This document shows, in pieces, positions 5,690 through 12,250 of a stretch of 39,374 nucleotides of DNA (position 1 is the first letter of the stretch; the number at the start of each line of letters is the position of its first letter). The stretch comes from a candidate division Zixibacteria bacterium RBG_16_53_22 (GTDB lineage Bacteria; Zixibacteria; MSB-5A5; UBA10806): contig MEWP01000028.1 of assembly GCA_001775395.1 (NCBI GenBank), forward strand, positions 1-39,374, read 5' to 3'. A program made the translations under genes and the position numbers. The notes below the pieces were generated by a model that worked only from the letters and a program-made list of their open reading frames with translations, made no database searches and had not been told where the DNA came from.

Positions 5690-6550
5690 ATGAATCCTAA
5701 AAATTCAATTTACTATGGAATAATTCATAATAGATACAAAGTTCCCGAAATTGATAATTATTTGCTTAAAGAAATATTTAATGCACATGTATTTTTTATT
5801 GATAATGTCGCAGATTATTATTATTCGATCAGTAAAAAAGATGAATGGCATGAAACAGATTTTCCGAATATTGCTCCGCCACTCGAAATCATGTGGTTCG
5901 AATGGAATATACCGAAGACAATTTATAGTAATGGAGAATTGATATCATTTACAAGAAATTATAAAAATGCGTTGTTAATAAAATCCTTTAAAACAGAAAA
6001 TAAAGGATGGAAGTATATTTGTAATCCTTTCGCATCCTTAGATAGTCTAGAGGACTTAAAAAGAGATAACCCAATAATAATTGAAAATATTCCAAGTGAT
6101 GGTAATAGCCTAAATATTAGATGTATAAAGATCGATGACGCAAAGCAAACCATTAATTTTAAAGTGTCCGATTTTGACATTTCTACTCTCTGGATAAATC
6201 CAGTCTTTCTTGCTCTATCATTCATACATTGTCGAAATGTCCAAATAGTTCCTAAAGGCAAAGGAGTGCTTCACAAGAGCAGGGATAGAAACGCTCCATC
6301 CTTTCGCTATCACTTACTTCAGATCGACCCGATGAAAAGAGTTCTAGCTGAAGCTGCAGAGAAGAATAACACTAATATAAAAATGGCTTTGCATATTTGC
6401 CGAGGGCATTTCAAGGATTATAGAAACGGACCTGGTCTTTTTGGAAAATTCAAAGATGTATATTGGTGGGATCAGCAATTAAGAGGGGATTTAAGCCTGG
6501 GTTATGTTGACAAAGACTATATTCCTCCTAGTAAAGAGGAAGCATCATGA
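5690..6550 (+). CDS. Conserved-motif phage protein of unknown function, AT-rich
   Basis: 286 residues. The N-terminal 200 residues are a mixed alpha/beta region rich in Asn, Ile and Lys. The C-terminal part has a run I associate with many phage and plasmid proteins: LHICRGHFKDY, GLFGKFKDVYWW and a final RG pair, with conserved His, Arg, His and Trp that could form an active or metal site. I cannot name the family. The codons are clearly AT-rich, unlike flanking genes, which suggests separate acquisition. The ribosome-binding site is weak. Its stop overlaps the start of the replication initiator at 6547, so the two may be linked in function. Confidence 0.65.
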   Translation: MNPKNSIYYGIIHNRYKVPEIDNYLLKEIFNAHVFFIDNVADYYYSISKKDEWHETDFPNIAPPLEIMWFEWNIPKTIYSNGELISFTRNYKNALLIKSFKTENKGWKYICNPFASLDSLEDLKRDNPIIIENIPSDGNSLNIRCIKIDDAKQTINFKVSDFDISTLWINPVFLALSFIHCRNVQIVPKGKGVLHKSRDRNAPSFRYHLLQIDPMKRVLAEAAEKNNTNIKMALHICRGHFKDYRNGPGLFGKFKDVYWWDQQLRGDLSLGYVDKDYIPPSKEEAS

Positions 6551-7353
6551 TCTTACAATCTGACAACCCGATCCGCATGGTGCGTGAGCTCAAGGGAGCT
6601 CCTTTATCCATCATAATGGTGCTCAGCCTGGTAAGCCAGCGTGTCACGCAAGAATATTTGGAGCGGTCCACAGGTTATACCGACAAGCCGGTCAGCCAGG
6701 CGCTACAGTACCTGCAGGAGGTTGGGCTGGCGGACCATACACAATCAGGCTGGCAGCTGGTGGAAGAAAATGCCAAACAGTTGCCGCTGGCTTTACAAAT
6801 TGATAAGGAGGTGATCCACGAGGAGCCACAAGAAGCCCAAAAAGGTGAAGGTATCCAGGACCCAGAGAAAATCAAAGAAGCCACGAAAAATCAGACCCTT
6901 GATGTCTCATTAAGTCGGAATAATTCCGACTCTCTTAAGTTAAGTAAGTTAGTAGTAGATAATAATCTTAATTTAAATCAAGATTCTACTAACTTACTTA
7001 CTTTAAGCGAAAAAGTCGGAAAAATTCCGACCCTGGAAGAGATAAAAAAGGTCCTGGATGCAGCCGAGGGTCTTTTTGGGCGTCCAATCATGGGTGATCC
7101 GCGGGATTATGCCGATATAGACCGGTTGATCAGCTGGGTCGCCCAGGCATACCGGGGATGCTACGAGCAGGGACGGTTGAAGATCCAGAACCCGGCGGGC
7201 CTGGTGTATTGGGCATTTCACCAGGGCAGGGATAAGCAGGCAGAAAAGAAATACCAGGATATGGATCACGTTGACCAATATCTGCCGGAGTCTTTTCTGA
7301 GGGCATCCGGAGAGTGGATTTTCGAGGATGTAGAGGATGAAACGGAGGAGTGA
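6547..7353 (+). CDS. Replication initiator (lambda O / replisome-organizer type)
   Basis: 268 residues. Residues about 10-72 are a winged helix (APLSIIMVLSLVSQRVTQEYLERSTG, then KPVSQALQYLQEVGLADHTQSGWQL) that would bind origin repeats. Residues about 85-160 are a low-complexity, Asn/Leu/Ser-rich linker. Residues about 165-268 are a helical C-terminal domain with NPAGLVYWAFHQGRD, typical of phage initiators that hand the helicase to the origin. The linker DNA carries the large symmetric repeat at 6913-7031, just as lambda carries ori within gene O. No helicase or helicase loader gene is seen, so host helicase use is likely. An alternative reading is a transcription regulator, but the internal repeats favour an initiator. 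Confidence 0.7.
   Translation: MILQSDNPIRMVRELKGAPLSIIMVLSLVSQRVTQEYLERSTGYTDKPVSQALQYLQEVGLADHTQSGWQLVEENAKQLPLALQIDKEVIHEEPQEAQKGEGIQDPEKIKEATKNQTLDVSLSRNNSDSLKLSKLVVDNNLNLNQDSTNLLTLSEKVGKIPTLEEIKKVLDAAEGLFGRPIMGDPRDYADIDRLISWVAQAYRGCYEQGRLKIQNPAGLVYWAFHQGRDKQAEKKYQDMDHVDQYLPESFLRASGEWIFEDVEDETEE
6913..7031. other. ori: Candidate phage origin of replication within the initiator gene
   Basis: Two palindromic 17-mers, GTCGGAA-TAA-TTCCGAC (6914-6930) and GTCGGAA-AAA-TTCCGAC (7015-7031), flank an AT-rich inverted repeat. Its arms are 6934-6959 and 6985-7007 (matching through TAAGTAAGTTAGTAG), and its centre, 6964-6985, is a near-palindrome around ATTTAAAT. The whole block is close to symmetric about 6972. 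It falls in the low-complexity linker of the protein, so selection is probably on the DNA. Iterons plus an AT-rich melting region inside the initiator gene is the lambdoid origin design. Confidence 0.7.
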
Positions 7354-7356
7354 CCC

Positions 7357-7908
7357 ATGAACTTCATCCCGGAACAATCTAAAAATAGTCAAAGGGTTCC
7401 TTACTATGAGGACGCCACCAAAGCCGATGGTTGGCAGGGCCAGGCGACGGAAAAGACGATTATGGCATTACAGTCTGAAATCACTCAATCGCTCAGCCGG
7501 CTAGGTGGATTGGTGACAGGCTTTCAACGGGGAACATTCCAGAGCGAGGATGGTGATAGGGAAGGATTTCGCATCCATTATGCAATCGATGCAGCAGATG
7601 GTCGCCAAGTGCCGGGCAGGATCGATATTGCAGCATTGCCATTGGATCCTAATATAAATTGGAGAATGGCGAACAAGGCTAAACATAAAGAACTTTCACT
7701 CAAAATGGCGCTTTATATGCTGCGGATCGCTCTGGATGGTAATTGGTTTCTACAGCAGTTAAGCCCGGGGTTTGCTGCTTTGGTGCCCTTTATGTTAGGA
7801 CCGGGGAAGAAGACAATCTCTGAGTTATGGGCTGAGAGCGCGATCATGAATAATTTATTACCCCCTGGGGATGAAGAATTCCTGGAGGGAGAGGCGAGGG
7901 AGGTTTAA
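7357..7908 (+). CDS. Conserved phage protein next to the replication gene
   Basis: 183 residues starting 4 bases after the initiator stop. A beta-rich first half (GFQRGTFQSEDGDREGFRIHYAID, GRIDIAALPLDP) leads into helices (KELSLKMALYMLRIALDGNWFLQQLSPG, then LVPFMLGPGKKTISELWAES). I have seen proteins of this pattern only as hypothetical phage proteins. Its place between the initiator and the metallopeptidase suggests a DNA-metabolism accessory role, but no catalytic motif is visible. Confidence 0.6.
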   Translation: MNFIPEQSKNSQRVPYYEDATKADGWQGQATEKTIMALQSEITQSLSRLGGLVTGFQRGTFQSEDGDREGFRIHYAIDAADGRQVPGRIDIAALPLDPNINWRMANKAKHKELSLKMALYMLRIALDGNWFLQQLSPGFAALVPFMLGPGKKTISELWAESAIMNNLLPPGDEEFLEGEAREV

Positions 7909-7909
7909 T

Positions 7910-8443
7910 ATGGCTATCGAATATAAAGAAGTACCACATGAAGTTTTGGCAATCGCTCAGGAGCTTATCGATCAATATCACGAGCAGCTCAAGGAGTGCA
8001 AGATCGGGTTTGTGTTCCGGTCGGAGGCGTCCATATCGGGTGGCAAGATGGTTTTGGGCACGACCGGCAAAGTAACCGAGAAGATCAAACCTTTGCTCTC
8101 CGATGAGCTGGATATCTTGATCGTGCTGGCGGAGGACCAGTATGCACTAATGAATTCGTTGCGACGGAAGGCGCTGATCGACCACGAACTGTGCCATATC
8201 GTTAATAACCTCAATACAGGGGGCTGGACCACGAAGGCGCACGACATCAATGAGTTCAAAGAGATCGTCGAGCGTTATGGGCTATGGTCATACGACTTGA
8301 TGAATATTGGCGAGGCAGTGGCGAAGGCTTACCAGCTCGAAATGCCGGCTATTACGGAGGTGACCTTCGAGCACAAGGGGCAGGTGGTCACGCTGAATGC
8401 GGAATCACGCCGGAAGTTGGAGAAGACACTGGAGGGAGGGTGA
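7910..8443 (+). CDS. Phage metallopeptidase (HExCH zinc site)
   Basis: 177 residues from ATG 7910, with GGGAGG at 7898-7903. The motif DHELCHIV at residues 91-98 matches the zinc-binding HExxH of the putative phage metallopeptidase family. The upstream KIGFVFRSE strand and DILIVLAEDQYALM helix also fit that family. The C-terminus (EVTFEHKGQVVTLNAESRRKLEKTL) is a short extra module often found with it. The biological target is unknown. The gene lies in the early region beside ParB-type and methylase remnants, where such proteins are often found. Confidence 0.75.
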   Translation: MAIEYKEVPHEVLAIAQELIDQYHEQLKECKIGFVFRSEASISGGKMVLGTTGKVTEKIKPLLSDELDILIVLAEDQYALMNSLRRKALIDHELCHIVNNLNTGGWTTKAHDINEFKEIVERYGLWSYDLMNIGEAVAKAYQLEMPAITEVTFEHKGQVVTLNAESRRKLEKTLEGG

Positions 8444-8445
8444 AT

Positions 8446-8574
8446 ATGAAAATTTCATTCTCTTTCGCATGGTTTGATTTATGGATCGGGGCTTACTGGG
8501 ATAGCAAGAAACAGATATTGTATTTATGCCCATTACCCTGTTGTGTAATAAAAATAGAACAGGAGGCAAAATGA
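8446..8574 (+). CDS. Small conserved phage protein, unknown
   Basis: 42 residues, ATG 8446 with GGAGGGAGGG at 8431-8440. The sequence FAWFDLWIGAYWDSKKQILYLCPLPCCVIKI is a typical small siphovirus protein with a W-D-L-W-x-G start and CPLPC end. Its predicted strands and aromatic residues suggest a compact beta fold. No function is known to me. Its TGA overlaps the ATG of the truncated ParB gene at 8572. Confidence 0.65.
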   Translation: MKISFSFAWFDLWIGAYWDSKKQILYLCPLPCCVIKIEQEAK

Positions 8575-8780
8575 TCATCAATGTACCGCTCGATAAAATA
8601 ACGTCCAATCCCTGGCAGACCAGGGTGGTAGAGCCGGATCCGGCATATATCAAGGAACTGGCGCGGGATATCGCTGCCAACGGGCTGCTGATATTTGCGC
8701 TCTGCGTGAGCGCAGGTAGACAATCAAGCAATAAAGCCCCTGGCAGTATGGATTACCTGGGTAATCATGATCAATCATAG
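8572..8780 (+). pseudogene. Truncated ParB-like nuclease/DNA-binding protein
   Basis: 69 residues from ATG 8572 with GGAGGCAAA just upstream. Residues 1-40 are the ParB/Srx N-terminal box: VPLDKITSNPWQTRVVEPDPAYIKELARDIAANGLL. In intact relatives this is followed by the ERR-type motif (GHRRLAA) and a C-terminal domain. Here the similarity stops dead and the remaining 29 residues do not match. DNA after the break has two perfect small hairpins (GCGCTC-5nt-GAGCGC near 8698; GATTAC-4nt-GTAATC near 8751). An internal deletion or insertion is the likely cause. It may still make a short peptide. Confidence 0.65.
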
Positions 8781-8842
8781 CGATGTTTGCAGGGTAAACA
8801 TCATCAGAAATCGTGCTGATGGCGATCGAAGTGGAGAAAAAA

Positions 8843-9349
8843 ATGGAAATGAGTAATGCTCATAAATTTGGCATGAATCTCCTTGGAAATGAATTGTATC
8901 CTGATGGCTTAGTTCCCTGGCGAGATGCAGAATCACCGGATATCGAAAAAGGTCATAATACAGGCCGTTTACGTGGTTGTTCATATTGTGGATCGATGCA
9001 TCCGGCAGATGTGGCCACTGCCATTCGAGTAGGTGCAATTGGGGAATGGGCAGATCGGAAATATGGCTGGCCACACAAAGCTTATTTTACGGGTGTTCCC
9101 AATCCACATGCAGGGATGCAGGAAATCAGAGATTCTGCAAATTATAAGGTTTACGAAGATTGGATACGAGCTGGGCCGAAGAACTGGCACGAACCAGGAA
9201 CGCCAGCGCCTGAAACTACCTATGGTAAATTCTATACTGTTCATCTTCTTTATGCATCTCCAGAAGAAAAAGAGACCATTGAAAAACACTTGGGCTTTCA
9301 TTTTGATTTTACGGATGATGGCAAAGTTAGTTGGCGTCCCATCGAATGA
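8843..9349 (+). CDS. Conserved phage protein with CSYCGSMHP motif
   Basis: 168 residues from ATG 8843, preceded by GGAG with 6-nt spacing; the open frame extends to 8813 but without a site. RGCSYCGSMHPADVATAIRVGA, then EWADRKYGWPHKAYF, is a combination widespread in unnamed phage proteins. The Cys pair and neighbouring His may bind a metal. The rest is a mixed fold ending in a FDFTDDGKVSW strand pair. No enzymatic call is possible. It overlaps the next start by ATGA. Confidence 0.65.
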   Translation: MEMSNAHKFGMNLLGNELYPDGLVPWRDAESPDIEKGHNTGRLRGCSYCGSMHPADVATAIRVGAIGEWADRKYGWPHKAYFTGVPNPHAGMQEIRDSANYKVYEDWIRAGPKNWHEPGTPAPETTYGKFYTVHLLYASPEEKETIEKHLGFHFDFTDDGKVSWRPIE

Positions 9350-9468
9350 ATGACATCTTCTTAACCTACCCGGGTGGGAAGAACGGCTCGGGCACATATC
9401 AGAAGATCATCAACCTGATGCATCCGCACCGGACCTACTTCGAAGGTATCGTCGAAGCTGGTGATTAG
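9346..9468 (+). pseudogene. Truncated D12-class DNA adenine methylase (N-terminal fragment)
   Basis: 40 residues: MNDIFLTYPGGKNGSGTYQKI, then INLMHPHRTYFEG. YPGGK is the SAM-binding motif I of Dam/D12-type methylases, and the PPH-x-Y-x-E-P-F-x-G-x-G-A-V motif should follow. Here it degrades after HRTYFE and stops at TAG 9466-9468. The catalytic DPPY motif and everything else are absent, so it cannot methylate. The stretch after the stop can be read in another frame as RSRIARKRV, which resembles a methylase C-terminal tail, so a large internal deletion is the likely history. It starts by ATGA overlap with the intact upstream gene. Confidence 0.7.
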
Positions 9469-9535
9469 ATCTCGCATCGCCAGGAAACGAGTGAGCTGCC
9501 CGGGTGAGCATGAAAATTATTGACGGAGGATAGTT

Positions 9536-9937
9536 ATGGCAGATATTTGGTGTATTGCAGAGCTGATGGGACATTTGACACTTGCCGGCAGGATCACCAA
9601 GCCAGGCGATAATGGTGGGTTTTGGCAGATCGATATCCCGGATGCGGAGAGCTTCCATACAGAGTTTTTCGGCAGCCAATCGGTTTATCGGATCCGGATC
9701 GTGAGCGAACAGATCGCCCGGGCTTATGTCTCTCACCATGAAATGATCGAATACAATGCCCCAATCATCACCCGGGAAGAGCATGAGGCCGCAATGGATC
9801 GAGCTAGAGAGGCGATAGAGAATTTACGAGGTCAGGTGGATAAGCTCAAACATGGATTGCCGGCGGGTGATAGGCTGGATGATCCTGGAGAATATGAAAA
9901 CGATGATGAAGATTTAGATCAGGAGGATGATCTATGA
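9536..9937 (+). CDS. Conserved phage protein (MGH-x-LAG family), unknown
   Basis: 133 residues, GGAGG at 9525-9529. The start IAELMGHLTLAGRITKPGDNGGFWQIDIPD, then FFGSQSVYRIRIVSEQIARAYV, is a beta-rich motif pair common in unnamed phage proteins next to replication or modification genes. After about residue 85 comes a coiled coil (EEHEAAMDRAREAIENLRGQVDKL) and a very acidic tail (ENDDEDLDQEDDL) that may mimic DNA or bind basic proteins. Function unknown. Confidence 0.65.
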   Translation: MADIWCIAELMGHLTLAGRITKPGDNGGFWQIDIPDAESFHTEFFGSQSVYRIRIVSEQIARAYVSHHEMIEYNAPIITREEHEAAMDRAREAIENLRGQVDKLKHGLPAGDRLDDPGEYENDDEDLDQEDDL

Positions 9938-10143
9938 ATCAATCAATGTTAGCTGATCAAATTGCAGACGAAGTCATCGAAGAATTGTTTATGAATGGTG
10001 AAGGGGGAAAAGCACGCCGATTAGTCCTTGAATTAGAGAATGGTCTCAATGGTGATGGATGGAGTAAACATGGGGCACGCAGTCACATTGTTGAAATAAT
10101 CAAAAAACGTCTTGCAAGGGATGGGGAGGCGAAGGAGGTATGA
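9934..10143 (+). CDS. Small early protein, unknown
   Basis: 69 residues overlapping the previous stop by ATGA and the next start by 4 bases. Two helices (LADQIADEVIEELFMNG and ARSHIVEIIKKRLARDG) flank a Gly/Asn-rich loop. No domain recognised. The tight coupling on both sides supports a real gene. Confidence 0.6.
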   Translation: MNQSMLADQIADEVIEELFMNGEGGKARRLVLELENGLNGDGWSKHGARSHIVEIIKKRLARDGEAKEV

Positions 10144-10622
10144 AGGCTTTAACGCTTTATCAACCTTGGGCAACACTTGTCGCAATCCAGGCAAAAAGGA
10201 TTGAGACACGATCCTGGAAAACAGATTATCGAGGTCCGTTGGTGATCCATGCCTCCAAGAAATTCTCGGCAGAGGCAGCCGATCTCTGCAAGGATAGCCC
10301 ATTTTTTGAAGCTCTTTTTCCTCTATTTGGAAGAGTTAATCGAGATGAATATGGAGGCAAAGATGCTTGGATAATGGTCGAGAATATTCCGACTGGTTGC
10401 ATCCTGGCCACATGCCGACTGCTGAATGTGATCGAAATTCCAGATATCCGGCGTGCTTATCCGCACTGGGGGACGTTCTATCTTCCGCCTGATGAACCCG
10501 AATTAAATTTTGGGGATTACACACCAGGTCGGTATGCCTGGTTGTTGGAGAAAGTTGAAGTACTGAAAACTACAATCCCTTGTCGAGGATCTTTGGGATT
10601 ATGGGAGTGTGACAAATTATGA
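10140..10622 (+). CDS. ASCH-domain protein (PUA-like, RNA/nucleotide binding)
   Basis: 160 residues. The opening MKALTLYQPWATLVAIQAKRIETRSWKTDYRG is the hallmark of phage ASCH-domain proteins (LSIRQPWA...K.IE.RSW.T.YRG). The later IPTGCILATCRLLNVIEI, then GRYAWLLEKVEVL, also fit that fold. ASCH domains are PUA-like and bind RNA or modified nucleotides; at least some members act as nucleoside amidohydrolases. The biological role in phages is unsettled. It is translationally coupled to genes on both sides, including the nucleotidyltransferase that follows. Confidence 0.85.
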   Translation: MKALTLYQPWATLVAIQAKRIETRSWKTDYRGPLVIHASKKFSAEAADLCKDSPFFEALFPLFGRVNRDEYGGKDAWIMVENIPTGCILATCRLLNVIEIPDIRRAYPHWGTFYLPPDEPELNFGDYTPGRYAWLLEKVEVLKTTIPCRGSLGLWECDKL

Positions 10623-11173
10623 TCCACGCTCAAGCCGCCCAGATCGCCATCCAAATCCATGACGAGCTCGCCCCGTTCTGTGAGAAGATCTGCATCGCAG
10701 GCTCAGTTCGGCGCGGCAAGCCCGAGGTCCATGATATTGAGCTGGTGCTGAAACCGAAGCTCAACCCTGCGCCTCTTATTTTTCAACACGATTATCACTT
10801 ACTGGATTACCTGGACCATCCCTTGGGCTACCTGGCATGCGCTCGCAAGCTCAAAGGCCAGTCCAAATATCAGCAATGGCAGCTCCCCGAGATCAAGCTG
10901 GAGCTTTATATCGTCACACCACCCGCTCAATATGGAGTAATCCTCGCTCTCAGAACTGGACCGGCCGAGCTCTCCCAGTTACTAGTTACCCAACGCAGGA
11001 AGGGAGGCTACCTGCCCAGTTATGCCAGGGTCCAGGATGGCGCCGTGTGGGGGGATGGCAAAGCGGTCGAAATGCCTGACGAGGTCAACTTCTTCGAGTT
11101 TTGCGCATTACCCTTCATTCCCCCCACCGAACGGGATGAGTTTTTGCTGCAGCAGCAAGAGAAGTGGCGATGA
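10619..11173 (+). CDS. PolX-like nucleotidyltransferase
   Basis: 184 residues. The motif AGSVRRGKPEVHDIELV (Gly28-Ser29, Asp39, Glu41) is the metal-binding palm of DNA polymerase X and related nucleotidyltransferases. A third acidic position is likely in IKLELYIV. The helix-hairpin-helix and fingers of full-length PolX are missing, so this is the short phage form. RTGPAELSQLLVTQRRKGGYLPSYARVQDGAVWGDGK matches the palm-thumb end of the family. It could fill gaps in DNA or modify nucleotides; substrate unknown. It directly follows the ASCH gene with ATGA overlap. Confidence 0.8.
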   Translation: MIHAQAAQIAIQIHDELAPFCEKICIAGSVRRGKPEVHDIELVLKPKLNPAPLIFQHDYHLLDYLDHPLGYLACARKLKGQSKYQQWQLPEIKLELYIVTPPAQYGVILALRTGPAELSQLLVTQRRKGGYLPSYARVQDGAVWGDGKAVEMPDEVNFFEFCALPFIPPTERDEFLLQQQEKWR

Positions 11174-11229
11174 TGGAAAAGATCGGAACAACATAAGACC
11201 TCCAGATATTGGACAATAAAGGGAAAATC

Positions 11230-11466
11230 ATGATTCCTATAAATTTCAAAGAGGCGAATAAAAACTTATTAAAACCAGAAGGAATGACAGACGAGGAATG
11301 TGGTCCGCTACCTATCTATAATGATGGACAACATTGTGTCTCTTGTTGGCGACCATCTTTATATGAACGATTATCAATATTATTTTTTGGTCGTATTTGG
11401 CTTTGTGTATGGAGTGGCAAAACTCAGCCGCCAGTTAGTCTTGAGGGGAAAAATACAATTTTTTAA
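11230..11466 (+). CDS. Small conserved phage protein (KPEGMTDEECG motif)
   Basis: 78 residues from ATG 11230, preceded by AAAGGGA; TTG at 11209 is an in-frame alternative. INFKEANKNLLKPEGMTDEECGPLPIYNDGQHCVSCWRPS, then ILFFGRIWLCVWSGKTQPPVSL, is a pattern I recognise from many phage genomes as a conserved hypothetical. The CVSC pair may bind metal, and the aromatic C-terminal stretch is hydrophobic enough to touch a membrane. It is AT-rich compared with its neighbours. Confidence 0.7.
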   Translation: MIPINFKEANKNLLKPEGMTDEECGPLPIYNDGQHCVSCWRPSLYERLSILFFGRIWLCVWSGKTQPPVSLEGKNTIF

Positions 11467-11476
11467 AACAATAAAA

Positions 11477-11686
11477 ATGGATGATTCCTGGCAAGAATTA
11501 ACAAAGATTTTATCGACAGAATATCGCCAAGAGCTGGCCAAGTCGATATTGGAGGCATTAGCCTCCAGCCAATGGCACCGGATTGAGATCGAAATAAGGG
11601 ATCACCGGATGCATGCGGTCAACGTGACCAGGAGGACCAATTTATCGGAAGTAGAGAATATCACAAATGGTAATTGTAAAATATGA
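11477..11686 (+). CDS. Small protein just before the late promoter; possible late regulator
   Basis: 69 residues from ATG 11477; the same frame extends upstream across the previous gene but lacks support. A helical half (DSWQELTKILSTEYRQELAKSILEALAS) precedes a beta pair (WHRIEIEIRDHRMHAVNVTRRT) resembling DUF2292/YezD-type small proteins. It is the last gene before the promoter-terminator pair at 11674-11766, the position where lambda has its antiterminator gene Q. No sequence similarity to Q is visible, so a late-regulator role rests only on position. Confidence 0.5.
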   Translation: MDDSWQELTKILSTEYRQELAKSILEALASSQWHRIEIEIRDHRMHAVNVTRRTNLSEVENITNGNCKI

Positions 11687-11702
11687 CGTTTTGTGCTAAA
11701 CT
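11674..11702 (+). promoter_or_regulatory. Candidate late promoter with extended -10
   Basis: TTGTAA at 11674-11679, a 17-nt spacer, and TAAACT at 11697-11702 preceded by TGC (extended -10). Transcription would begin near 11709, about 20 bases before the terminator. The arms of an 8-bp inverted repeat (11683-11716) bracket the -10. Confidence 0.6.
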
Positions 11703-11716
11703 ATACATAACGTCAT
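11683..11716. repeat. 8-bp inverted repeat around the late promoter -10
   Basis: ATGACGTT (11683-11690) and AACGTCAT (11709-11716) are perfect complements separated by 18 nt. The arms lie in the spacer and at the expected transcription start, so this is a good operator candidate. It could also form a hairpin in RNA from the early transcript. Confidence 0.65.
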
Positions 11717-11729
11717 GCACGATGCGATG

Positions 11730-11770
11730 AGCCGGGCGGTCCACGTTAGACCGCTCGGCTTTTTTATTTT
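11730..11770 (+). terminator. Strong rho-independent terminator before the late genes
   Basis: AGCCGGGCGGTC (11730-11741) pairs with GACCGCTCGGCT (11749-11760), 12 bp with one G-T wobble and a 7-nt loop, followed by TTTTTATTTT. It ends the early transcript and would also stop transcription from the promoter at 11674-11702 after about 55-60 nt, unless antiterminated. Confidence 0.9.
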
Positions 11771-11797
11771 AAGCCCAGGGAAAAGGAGAATGCGATC

Positions 11798-12238
11798 ATG
11801 AAGAAAAATTCAGGCTTGCTCAAATCAATTATGTTGGTGCTCGGGATCATCGTACTACTGATGATCCCGCTTTCTGTGGCGCGTGCGGCCGGGCCACTCC
11901 AGGAAAGCCCTCCGCCATTCGATCTGATCGAGTTTCTCAAGACGGCCGGGATTATCTTCGTGCCAATGTTATCCATTGTATTCGGGGTAGTTAATTACAT
12001 CGGAAAGCTGGGGGTAAAGGGAAAGTGGCAGCTCGCATCATCGCTTATAGCCGGCCTGCTACTGGGTGGTTTGGTGATGTATTTCACTACGTTGCCGAAT
12101 ACAGCCGTTGGATGGTTCTCTGTAGCCCTGTTTGGGCTGTTGGTGGGCCTGGCTGCGAGCGGTTGTTATGAGGGGATCAGGGCGGCATCGGCCAAAGGCG
12201 CTGAAAGCATAACCATTTATGATCGGTTCCCCAAATAA
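11798..12238 (+). CDS. Putative holin (multi-pass membrane protein)
   Basis: 146 residues. A signal-like first helix (IMLVLGIIVLLMIPLSVARA, with a possible cleavage site at ARA-AG near residue 31) is followed by three more hydrophobic segments at about 48-68, 77-98 and 102-122. The tail is short and polar. ATG 11798 has AAGGAG 8-9 nt upstream. Placement directly before a coiled-coil membrane protein and the endolysin makes a membrane-permeabilising holin the best call; holins share no universal motif, so this rests on topology and context. Confidence 0.65.
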   Translation: MKKNSGLLKSIMLVLGIIVLLMIPLSVARAAGPLQESPPPFDLIEFLKTAGIIFVPMLSIVFGVVNYIGKLGVKGKWQLASSLIAGLLLGGLVMYFTTLPNTAVGWFSVALFGLLVGLAASGCYEGIRAASAKGAESITIYDRFPK

Positions 12239-12250
12239 AGGGCGCCGATC

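Noticed and set aside
6913-7031. Rho-independent terminator
   Set aside because: The stems are AT-rich with no stem-T-run order and the region lies inside an intact gene; origin is a better reading.
8526-8571. Upstream start for the ParB-like gene
   Set aside because: The added residues lie in the previous gene and the strong GGAGGC site points to ATG 8572.
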